Part shown: positions 8,183-14,505 of the stretch, piece by piece
How the letters are laid out: each line of letters starts with the position of its first letter
How positions within the stretch are numbered: position 1 is the stretch's first letter
Assembly: GCA_039933785.1 (NCBI GenBank)
Contig: JBDTNL010000074.1
Location: 1-17,577 of the forward strand
Source of the DNA: JBDTNL01 sp039933785
Lineage (GTDB): Bacteria > Acidobacteriota > Thermoanaerobaculia > Multivoradales > JAGPDF01
Direction of reading: 5' to 3'
Length of the DNA stretch: 17,577 nucleotides
The notes under the pieces: generated by a model
The model's input: the letters and a program-made list of their open reading frames with translations, nothing else
Told to the model about the DNA's origin: nothing
Databases searched by the model: none
Made by a program: the position numbers and the translations under genes

Positions 8183-8581
8183 ATGATCTGTCCAAACTGC
8201 CGCTCCGAATTCCGCGAAGGTATCGAACGCTGCCCTGACTGTGACTTACCCCTGGTGAAAAGCCTGCCCGTTGAGCGCCACGATCAGGCGCCCTGGGTGG
8301 AGATCATGGAAACCGCCGATCCCAGCCTGATTCCGGTCCTTCGATCGGTGCTCGAAGGGGCCGGCATTCCCTGTGCCATCGAGGGTGAGGAGGCGGTGGG
8401 CATCTTTCCCGTCGGAATCGGCGATACGCACCTCGCCCAGTCCGGCATCGGCGCGCGCGTGAAGGTGCCCGCCGACCGGGCCGACGAGGCTCTGGCACTG
8501 CTCGAGAGCTCGGTGAAGACAGACGCCAGTACTCCGGCCGAACTGCTCGAGCAAGACGCCGAGGAGATCGGCGGCGGCTGA
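8183..8581 (+). CDS. Zinc-ribbon DUF2007-type protein
   Basis: This 132-residue small cytoplasmic protein has an N-terminal zinc ribbon, CPNC (C3, C6) and CPDC (C17, C20). A DUF2007-like module follows from about residue 37 to 115 (PSLIPVLRSVLEGAGIP, then VKVPADRADEALALLE). This module is thought to act as a signal-transducing or binding unit in related proteins. The tail is acidic and ends in a glycine run. An in-frame start at 8078 would overlap the hydrolase gene, and the ATG at 8183, directly before the zinc ribbon, is clearly better. No partner is evident. It lies between a hydrolase and a DinB-like gene on the same strand. Confidence 0.85.
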   Translation: MICPNCRSEFREGIERCPDCDLPLVKSLPVERHDQAPWVEIMETADPSLIPVLRSVLEGAGIPCAIEGEEAVGIFPVGIGDTHLAQSGIGARVKVPADRADEALALLESSVKTDASTPAELLEQDAEEIGGG

Positions 8582-8598
8582 AGGCACCCTGCGCGGGG

Positions 8599-9096
8599 AT
8601 GGAAATCGTCGACCCCAGGGAATTTCTGCGCTACTACGAGCGCATCCGCGCGCGCACCCGCCGGGTGGTGGTGCTCATCCCACCAGAGGCGCTCGAGAAC
8701 GGAGCACGGCCCGGCAGGTTCACCCTCGGCGACCTGGTGCGGCACCTCGCGGCGATCGAGCGCTACATGTTCGCGGAGAATGCATGTTGTCGGCCGAGCC
8801 GGTATCCCGGGCACGGACGCGAGCTAGGGGAGGGATTGCCCGCCGTGCTCGAGTACTTCGATCGCTGCCACGCTGAGTCGATGGAAATCTTTGGCGGGCT
8901 CTCGGACGAGGACTATCGCGCGCTCTGCGAGACGCCGGGCGGCACCAAGCTGGCAGTCTGGAAGTGGCTCCGCGCGATGGTCGAGCACGAGATTCATCAT
9001 CGCGGGCAGATTTACCTGATGCTCGGAGCGCTCGACGTCACCACTCCGCCGCTCTATGGGCTGACTTCGGAGGAGGTACTGGCGCGCAGCCAGTGA
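8599..9096 (+). CDS. DinB/YfiT-like putative metal-dependent protein
   Basis: This 165-residue four-helix-bundle protein belongs to the DinB-like superfamily, which includes putative metal-dependent hydrolases and thiol transferases. The expected histidine triad is visible: H49 in LGDLVRHLAAIE, and H130 and H134 in VEHEIHHRGQIY. LMLGALDVTTPPLYGLTSEE is the usual C-terminal ending. The start at ATG 8599 lies 17 nt after the DUF2007 stop. A weak purine run (GGGG) immediately precedes it, so translation may be coupled to the upstream gene. The reaction is unknown; family members act on low-molecular-weight thiols or are damage-induced proteins of unclear role. Confidence 0.88.
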   Translation: MEIVDPREFLRYYERIRARTRRVVVLIPPEALENGARPGRFTLGDLVRHLAAIERYMFAENACCRPSRYPGHGRELGEGLPAVLEYFDRCHAESMEIFGGLSDEDYRALCETPGGTKLAVWKWLRAMVEHEIHHRGQIYLMLGALDVTTPPLYGLTSEEVLARSQ

Positions 9097-9118
9097 CTCT
9101 CGGGTGGCCTTGGGCCGA

Positions 9119-9124
9119 TAGAGT
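9119..9124 (+). promoter_or_regulatory. Putative -10 box (TAGAGT) of apaH, inside a dyad
   Basis: TAGAGT fits TANNNT and ends 9 nt before ATG 9134, with no Shine-Dalgarno sequence. It overlaps the right arm of an inverted repeat (GACTCT 9095-9100, AGAGTC 9120-9125). That repeat also covers the stop of the upstream gene. Confidence 0.4.
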
Positions 9125-9133
9125 CTGCTCTTC

Positions 9134-9922
9134 ATGTCCACCTGGGCGATCGGCGACATTCATGGCTGCTACCGGACCCTGCGCCGACTGCTGAAGTCGA
9201 TCCGCTTCGACCCGGCGGAGGACCGCCTGTGGCTGGTGGGCGATCTGGTCGGCCGGGGGCCGCGCGCTCTCGACGTTCTGCGCTTCGTCGCGGATCCGAC
9301 CCTGCCCGTCACCGCAGTGCTGGGCAACCACGACCTCTTCCTTTTGGTCTGCGCAGCCGGGCTCGCCACCCCCCGCGCCAAAGATCGGTTGGGTGAGATT
9401 CTTCGCGCCTATGACCGGGACGAGCTCACCGGTTGGCTGCGACATCGTCCGTTACTGGTCGCCGAGCGCGAAACGCTGCTGCTCCACGCCGGCCTGCTGC
9501 CCAATTGGTCGCCGGCCCGCGCCGAGCGGCGCGCACGCGATGCCGAGGAGCGCCTCGCCAGCGCCCATCCGGAACCGCTACTCGCCGCATGGCGAGGCGA
9601 AAGCGCCGGCTCGCGGTCGATCGCTCGTGACGCGGAGACCCTACAGATCCTGACCCGCCTGCGCGCCTGCACCAACAAGGGCGAGCCCTACGAGGACTTC
9701 ACCGGCCCGCCCTCCGAGCTGCCCCGTCGCTGCCGCCCCTGGTTCGACATGCCCGGCCGGGCGAGCGCACACGTGACTGTGGTTTGCGGCCATTGGGCCG
9801 CCCTCGGGCTCACCCTGCGGCCCGACCTCCTGGTGCTCGACTCCGGCTGCGTATGGGGCGGTGCCTTGACGGCTGTGCGGTTGGCCGATCGGCGAGTGGT
9901 TCAAGAACCCTACGCGGACTAG
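9134..9922 (+). CDS. apaH: Bis(5'-nucleosyl)-tetraphosphatase, symmetrical (ApaH)
   Basis: This 262-residue calcineurin-like phosphoesterase cleaves Ap4A symmetrically to two ADP. It thereby clears dinucleoside polyphosphate alarmones and, in some bacteria, removes NpnN caps from RNA. Metal-site motifs are complete: GDIHG (7-11), GDLVGRGP (36-43), GNHD (64-67), H in LLLHAGLLP, and GHWAALG from 219. The ApaH-specific features LTRLRACT, PWFDMPGR and DSGCVWGGALTAVRL separate it from general protein phosphatases of the PrpE type. Length is close to the usual 270-280. The start at ATG 9134 is fixed because the first metal motif begins at residue 7. Probably a leaderless single gene. It ends against a convergent gene with a shared hairpin between them. 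Confidence 0.95.
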   Translation: MSTWAIGDIHGCYRTLRRLLKSIRFDPAEDRLWLVGDLVGRGPRALDVLRFVADPTLPVTAVLGNHDLFLLVCAAGLATPRAKDRLGEILRAYDRDELTGWLRHRPLLVAERETLLLHAGLLPNWSPARAERRARDAEERLASAHPEPLLAAWRGESAGSRSIARDAETLQILTRLRACTNKGEPYEDFTGPPSELPRRCRPWFDMPGRASAHVTVVCGHWAALGLTLRPDLLVLDSGCVWGGALTAVRLADRRVVQEPYAD

Positions 9923-9960
9923 TGCCCCCTGGCGCGTGTAGGAGCTCGACCGGTACGAGA

Positions 9961-10003
9961 GGCGCCGGAGTGGGCCGAGGTGCGACTCAGCCCGCTCGGC
10001 GCC
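9961..10003. terminator. Bidirectional terminator-like hairpin between convergent genes
   Basis: Arms 9961-9975 and 9990-10003 pair over about 14 bp, with one bulged G and one G-T wobble, around a 14-nt loop. It occupies the 95-bp gap between the stops of apaH and the minus-strand DUF1326 gene. A GC stem in this position could end both transcripts. No clear T-run is present in either direction. Confidence 0.5.
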
Positions 10004-10017
10004 CTCGGTGCTACGCC

Positions 10018-10794
10018 TCAGTTCATTCCACCTTTCTTGGCCTCTTTGAAGTCGTTCGAGTTCATGTCAACGGTGATCAGGAACCCGTTGGTGCCCTTGA
10101 ATTCGAAGGCCTTCGGTCCGACGCGGTAGGCCTCAACCTCATTCGGCATGAGGATGAAGCCGTCGTTGCGCGGCGCGCCCCAGTACTTCAGATTCGAGAT
10201 CACGACCGGGCCCGCTCCGAGCGCTGACGACGGCCGCACGAGCTTCACCTCGGCGGTCTTGCCGCCGTCCATGGTGGCGTGCGCGAAGCCATCGCCGATC
10301 TCCCACTTGTCGATCGATGCCTCGGCGATGTGGTTGGAATTCCACTGCACCGGAAAGAGGTGGCCGACGATCTCCTGGATGCCCTTGCGCTGCTCGGCCG
10401 AGAGTGTCTTGTCCAGGTAAAGGACGTTCCAGTCCATCTTGCCCATCGAGAAGTCGGCGCCGAGGTCGTTGGCGAGCCAGAACTTGGCTCCATCGAGAGA
10501 CACGCCGCCGTAGTGGCCCCGGTTGATCTTGTAGGCCAGGTTCGCACGGCAGAAGTGCGTCTCGCCCTTACCGTGCTCGTGGTGCCCCGCCGGCGCGGCA
10601 TTGAAGTAGCACTGACAGAACATCGGGCAGCTGCAGGCCTCGATCGCCGTCGCGTTCATCGCCCAGTCCGCGCTCGGCGCCATGGTGCCGCGCGCCGTGC
10701 CGACTCCGACGCCGATTCCGACTGCGACCATCGCTCCGACCAAAGTGGCGACCCCCAGCCATCGCATCGGCCACTGCATGAAACTCCGCTTCAT
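10018..10794 (-). CDS. DUF1326-type Cys/His-rich protein with N-terminal membrane anchor
   Basis: This 258-residue protein resembles DUF1326. It has an N-terminal hydrophobic segment (about residues 12-33, after MKRSFMQWPMRW) that is a signal peptide or membrane anchor. A dense putative metal site follows: EACSCPMFCQCYF (C54, C56, C60, C62) and HHEHGKGETHFC (H71, H72, H74, H80, C82). The rest is the beta-rich DUF1326 body ending near the C-terminus. Metal binding is inferred from residue pattern; the family's role is not established. I chose ATG at 10794 over the longer in-frame start at 10905 because GGAAAGGAG (complement of 10801-10809) lies 6 nt upstream and the anchor then begins properly. 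The gene diverges from the SARP-ATPase gene across 140 bp, which may hold a shared operator. Confidence 0.85.
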   Translation of the reverse strand: MKRSFMQWPMRWLGVATLVGAMVAVGIGVGVGTARGTMAPSADWAMNATAIEACSCPMFCQCYFNAAPAGHHEHGKGETHFCRANLAYKINRGHYGGVSLDGAKFWLANDLGADFSMGKMDWNVLYLDKTLSAEQRKGIQEIVGHLFPVQWNSNHIAEASIDKWEIGDGFAHATMDGGKTAEVKLVRPSSALGAGPVVISNLKYWGAPRNDGFILMPNEVEAYRVGPKAFEFKGTNGFLITVDMNSNDFKEAKKGGMN

Positions 10795-10877
10795 GGTGTG
10801 CTCCTTTCCAAGTAGGTTGATCTCGAGAACCGGCCCAGTCTCCTGCAGCGCCGTGGAAGTCGCCGTGGGAGGGGTCG

Positions 10878-10894
10878 TTGAACTTTCTGTGCAA
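10878..10894. promoter_or_regulatory. Imperfect dyad TTGAAC-N5-GTGCAA, candidate operator in divergent region
   Basis: TTGAACTTTCTGTGCAA reads as TTGNAC-N5-GTNCAA on both strands (5 of 6 bases symmetric per arm). It lies in the 140-bp region between the divergent DUF1326 and SARP-ATPase genes. It is also the most AT-rich stretch there. Its size and position suit a dimeric regulator, but which protein binds it, if any, is unknown. Confidence 0.35.
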
Positions 10895-10915
10895 AACTCT
10901 CCCATCGACAGCCTC

Positions 10916-10932
10916 CGAGGAGGGGCTCCTCG
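10916..10932 (+). promoter_or_regulatory. Hairpin sequestering the ribosome-binding site of the SARP-ATPase gene
   Basis: CGAGGAG (10916-10922), loop GGG, CTCCTCG (10926-10932): a perfect 7-bp stem that ends 2 nt before ATG 10935. The left arm and loop contain the purine-rich GAGGAGGGG that would serve as Shine-Dalgarno sequence. In the folded mRNA the ribosome site is paired, so translation could be low until the hairpin opens. Confidence 0.5.
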
Positions 10933-10934
10933 AC

Positions 10935-13900
10935 ATGCCGGACGGTCTCAGGATTCGCCTGCTGGGTGGGCTCGAGGTCGAGCGCGACGGCGAGTTGCTG
11001 CCGCTGCCGGCCTCCAAGAAGACCCGGGCGTTGCTGGCCTATCTCGCCGTCGAGGCCGCGCCGCAGTCTCGACAACGGCTCTGCGAGCTCTTCTGGGAAG
11101 GCCCGGTCGACCCCCGGGCCGAGCTTCGATGGAGCCTGAGCAAGCTGCGTTCCCTGGTCGACACCGCAAGTGCCCTCTGCCTGCGCGCCGAGCGCGAACG
11201 TATCGCTCTTGACCTTCGCCCCGAATCCGTCGACGTGCTGGCCCGCCGGCTCGCCCTGGCGCCTGGAATGACCTCCGTTTCGACGGCCGTGCTCGAAAGC
11301 ACCGGAGCTCAGTGGCATGGCGAGTTCCTCGAAGGCCTCGAGCTGCCGGATTGCCACCGCTTCCACCAATGGCTGGCGGCACGGCGCGAGAGCTCGCGCA
11401 ATGAACAGGCCGCGCTGCTCGCCGAGCTCAGCGCCCGGGCGGATCCCGCCGAGGCGCTGCGCCACGCTCGGGCCTGGCTGGCGATCGAGCCGCTCGACGA
11501 GCGGGCGCACGCACGAGTCATCGTGCTGCTGGGCCGTGCCGGCAAGCAGCACGAGGCGCTGGCGCACTACGAAGCTTGTCGTCGCCTGCTACGCAACCAG
11601 CTCGCCACCCGGCCCTCTCAGGTGCTCGAAGACGCCAGGCTGTCGCTGACCGCGCACCCGGAGCGCGAGGCATCGCCGCGGCAAGAGGCAGGCTCGAAAA
11701 CACCTGGCCGCCCCCTGCCCGCGATCCCGGCATCCGAGGCCGGGAACGGCCCATTCGTCGGACGCACCCGGGAAATGGCCACGTTCGCGACCGTCCTCGA
11801 GGCCGCCGCGGTGGGTCGGGCACAGATCCTCCTCACCTTGATCGGCGATCCCGGCATGGGCAAGACGCGATTCCTCGCCGAGGCCGCGCGCCTCGCGGCC
11901 GGGCGCGGCGGCCGGGTGCTCTATGGCCGCGCCTTCGAGGCCGAGATGGTGCGTCCCTATGGCGCCTGGATCGACGCCTTGCGTTCGATTCCCTTGCCGC
12001 CGCTCGACTCGCCTCTGCGGCACGCGCTCGCACCGTTGCTTCCAGAGCTCGAGCGCGCGCTGGATGGCGAGCCACCGGTCGCCTCCTCGGGAACAGATCG
12101 TTTGGGGCTGTTCGAGGCCGTGGTCACGTTGCTCGCGGACCTCGGCGAGACCGGCCGCCCAACCCTGCTCCTGCTCGACGATCTGCAGTGGTTGGATGAC
12201 GCTTCGGCCGCTCTCCTCCACTATGCACAACGCGCGCTCGCCGGCCGGCCGGTGCTCATCCTCGCCGCGGCACGGCCGTCCGAGATCGCGCTCAACCCGC
12301 CCCTCGATCGCATGCTGCGCGCTCTCGATCGCGAGGCTCGCCTGCATCGGCTGGAGCTCCCGCCGCTCGATCGCGCGAGCACCGCCGAGCTGCTGCGCTC
12401 GGTGGGCGAGGGTCTCGACGCCTCCGGCGTGTTCGACGAATCCGACGGCAATCCAATGTATGCACTGGAAATCGCGCGCGCGACCGAGCGCGGATCGGGG
12501 CTCGACTCGCCGACATCGGACGGCCTGTCTCGCCTGCTCGACGAGCGCCTCTCCCGCCTGGGCGCCGACGCGCAGGCGGCGCTGCCCTGGGCCGCGGCGC
12601 TCGGCCGGAGTTTCGCGGGCGACCTTCTGCAGACGGTGAGCGGAATGGAGTCTGTCGAATTGCTCGCGGCCACCGATGAGCTCGAGCGCCACGGCATCGT
12701 GCGGGTCGCCGACAGCGGCCGCTACGACTTCACGCACGATCTGCTGCGGCGCTCGGCGTATCGGCAAATCTCGCCGCCGAGGCGGCAGCTTCTGCACCGG
12801 GCGATCGCCGAAAGGATCGAAGGGTTGCCTGACCCGGACGGCGCGCTGGCCGGCGATCTCGCGCACCACGCCGCTCTTGGGGCGCTGCCGCGGCTCGCCG
12901 CTGAGGCGGCTCTCCGGGCCGGGCAGCGTTGCCTGCGTATCTTCGCCCTGGCCGAGGCAGCCGAGCTCGCCGAGCGCGGCTTGCGCCATGCGGCGTTGCT
13001 GCCGCGCGAGCTGGCCGTGCCGCTGCAACTCGAGCTGCTCAGGGTGTCCGTCGAATCCCAGCTCGGCCGGCACGACGCGGTCAAGCTCGAGAGCGAGATC
13101 GAGCGCCTTACCGCCGAAGCCTCCGGCATGCACCTCGCGTCGCACGTGCAAATCGGCACCTACCTGCTCGCGGTTCTCGCGGAAGCGCGCGGCGATTCCG
13201 CCGGGGCCCGAGACCTGACCTTGCGGGGAGCCGCGGCGAGCCGGGACGCGGGCCCGGCAACCGCGGCACAGGCCCTCGGCAATACCGGCCGCTGCCTGGC
13301 ACAGATCGAGCGCGACCAGGGGCACGCCGAGGAGCTGCTGCTCGAGGCGGCGGAGCTCGCCGAGCGGCACGGGCTCCAGATCATCGACATCCCTTGGGGA
13401 TTCGGACTGCTGCGTCACTTCGAAGGGCGCCACGAGGAGGCGACGCAGGCTTTGGAGGCTGCGGTTCAGATCGCTCGCAAGGTGGAAGACCACTGGTCCG
13501 AATCGCAGTGCATGACCCACCTCGCAATGATTGAGATCGAACGCGGACGACCCGACCGCGCCCTCGACCGCTGCGCCGAGCTCAGCCGGATCGCCGCCAA
13601 GCTCGGCGAGGGCAGCGAGGCTCCGATCGCCGCCGCGCTCGCGGCGCTAGCGGGACGCAGCCTAGCCCCCCGGGACGCGGAACCGGTCGAACTGGCCGCC
13701 GTCGAGGCCACCATGGAGGCCGCACTCGCCGGCCTCCGCGCGGTCGATACCAACCGTTTCCTGGCCTACGCGCTCAACGTCATCGCGTTGCACGATCTAG
13801 CACGCGGCGCTCCCGAGCTCGCGACGATCCGGAGCGAGGAGGCCCTCCGCGCCGCCCTGGCGAGCGGTCGGGGGCACAGCTCGAGCATCATCGCGCACAG

Positions 13901-14147
13901 CACGCTTGCCCGTGCCGCCGCCGTCACCGGCGATCAGCCGGGCGCCGAACGCCATCTCGTCGCCGCCCAAGCCGAAGCCGCAAGGCCGGAGCGCCTGAGC
14001 GGGGTGGCCGAGAAGATACTCGCCGAGGCCAGCGCTGCGGTAACGGCGGCATCCGACCGCTTTTCCACGATCTCTTCCACCCCGGCTCCCACTGCCCAGG
14101 GCGACACTACACTCCGATCTCAAGCAACAAAGCGGAGGAAACCATGA
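10935..14147 (+). CDS. SARP-type transcriptional regulator with BTAD, AAA-like ATPase and TPR regions
   Basis: This 1070-residue regulator has four parts in order. First is a winged-helix OmpR/SARP DNA-binding domain (about 5-90; LRIRLLGGLEVERDG, LFWEG, LRWSLSKLR). Second is a bacterial transcriptional activation domain (about 95-235; WHGEFLEGLELPD, AHARVIVLLGRAGKQHEAL). Third is an ATPase module with Walker A GDPGMGKT (304-311) and Walker B LLLLDDLQW (D415, D416). Last is a long TPR-like helical C-terminus (about 600-1040). This AfsR-like layout couples ligand or partner sensing in the repeats to ATP-driven DNA binding. I chose ATG 10935 over the upstream TTG at 10878, since homology begins at residue 5. 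Its stop overlaps the next gene's ATG (ATGA), so the DUF4242 protein is made in step with it. An upstream dyad and hairpin suggest control at both promoter and ribosome-binding site. Confidence 0.92.
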   Translation: MPDGLRIRLLGGLEVERDGELLPLPASKKTRALLAYLAVEAAPQSRQRLCELFWEGPVDPRAELRWSLSKLRSLVDTASALCLRAERERIALDLRPESVDVLARRLALAPGMTSVSTAVLESTGAQWHGEFLEGLELPDCHRFHQWLAARRESSRNEQAALLAELSARADPAEALRHARAWLAIEPLDERAHARVIVLLGRAGKQHEALAHYEACRRLLRNQLATRPSQVLEDARLSLTAHPEREASPRQEAGSKTPGRPLPAIPASEAGNGPFVGRTREMATFATVLEAAAVGRAQILLTLIGDPGMGKTRFLAEAARLAAGRGGRVLYGRAFEAEMVRPYGAWIDALRSIPLPPLDSPLRHALAPLLPELERALDGEPPVASSGTDRLGLFEAVVTLLADLGETGRPTLLLLDDLQWLDDASAALLHYAQRALAGRPVLILAAARPSEIALNPPLDRMLRALDREARLHRLELPPLDRASTAELLRSVGEGLDASGVFDESDGNPMYALEIARATERGSGLDSPTSDGLSRLLDERLSRLGADAQAALPWAAALGRSFAGDLLQTVSGMESVELLAATDELERHGIVRVADSGRYDFTHDLLRRSAYRQISPPRRQLLHRAIAERIEGLPDPDGALAGDLAHHAALGALPRLAAEAALRAGQRCLRIFALAEAAELAERGLRHAALLPRELAVPLQLELLRVSVESQLGRHDAVKLESEIERLTAEASGMHLASHVQIGTYLLAVLAEARGDSAGARDLTLRGAAASRDAGPATAAQALGNTGRCLAQIERDQGHAEELLLEAAELAERHGLQIIDIPWGFGLLRHFEGRHEEATQALEAAVQIARKVEDHWSESQCMTHLAMIEIERGRPDRALDRCAELSRIAAKLGEGSEAPIAAALAALAGRSLAPRDAEPVELAAVEATMEAALAGLRAVDTNRFLAYALNVIALHDLARGAPELATIRSEEALRAALASGRGHSSSIIAHSTLARAAAVTGDQPGAERHLVAAQAEAARPERLSGVAEKILAEASAAVTAASDRFSTISSTPAPTAQGDTTLRSQATKRRKP

Positions 14148-14452
14148 CCTACCTAATCGTCGAGACCACCTACGACCTGCCGCTCACCGACGACCAGCGG
14201 CAAGGCGATCAGGATCGCCTGTACGCCTGCATGGCGCTTCGCGACGTGCGCTGGGTGCAGAGCTTCGAGTCCGCGGACCGCAAGCGCAAGATCTGCCTCT
14301 TCGAAGGGCCGGACGCCGAAGCCCTGCGCGAATCGCTGCGCTCGGCGCACATTCCATTCGATCGGGTTTGGAATGCCGACTGGCGGCGGCCGGAGGCGGG
14401 CGACTTGGCCGACGGGGCTCCGGTTTCGGCGGCAGTCGTGGTTGGGGACTGA
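14144..14452 (+). CDS. DUF4242-type small protein
   Basis: This 102-residue cytoplasmic protein has the ferredoxin-like pattern of DUF4242. It begins MTYLIVETTYDLPLTDDQRQ, followed by a central VRWVQSFESADRKRKICLFEG strand pair and DAEALRESLRSAHIPFDRVW. A nickel-binding Streptomyces protein is the best-known relative, so a metal or small-ligand role is possible, but specific metal residues are not evident here. The ATG at 14144 overlaps the SARP-ATPase stop (ATGA), and GGAGG (14134-14138) gives a good ribosome-binding site inside the upstream gene. This is strong evidence for one operon and translational coupling. The C-terminal tail after about residue 80 is unconserved. Family assignment is fairly secure; function is not. 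Confidence 0.8.
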   Translation: MTYLIVETTYDLPLTDDQRQGDQDRLYACMALRDVRWVQSFESADRKRKICLFEGPDAEALRESLRSAHIPFDRVWNADWRRPEAGDLADGAPVSAAVVVGD

Positions 14453-14492
14453 CCGTCGAGCCCACCGGGCATCGTGGTCGGGAGCCGCGTGC

Positions 14493-14498
14493 GACAAT
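14493..14498 (+). promoter_or_regulatory. Putative -10 box (GACAAT) of the CadC-like gene
   Basis: GACAAT differs from TATAAT at two positions and ends 7 nt before the TTG start at 14506. There is no Shine-Dalgarno sequence and no clear -35. It resembles the leaderless arrangement seen at other genes here but lacks the first T. Confidence 0.3.
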
Positions 14499-14505
14499 CC
14501 GGTTC

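Noticed and set aside
9239..9262. GDLVGRGP in ApaH as a possible loss of the usual residue after GDLV
   Set aside because: This position varies in functional ApaH proteins, and all metal-binding residues are present.
10878..10934. TTG at 10878 as the SARP-ATPase start
   Set aside because: It would put the dyad and the RBS-sequestering hairpin inside the coding region and add 19 residues without domain character. ATG 10935 has a Shine-Dalgarno sequence and precedes the conserved domain by four residues.
11589..13520. A 643-codon open frame on the minus strand opposite the SARP-ATPase gene
   Set aside because: It lies wholly inside a well-supported gene and its translation has no recognisable domain. 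Long antisense frames are expected in GC-rich DNA with GC-biased third positions.
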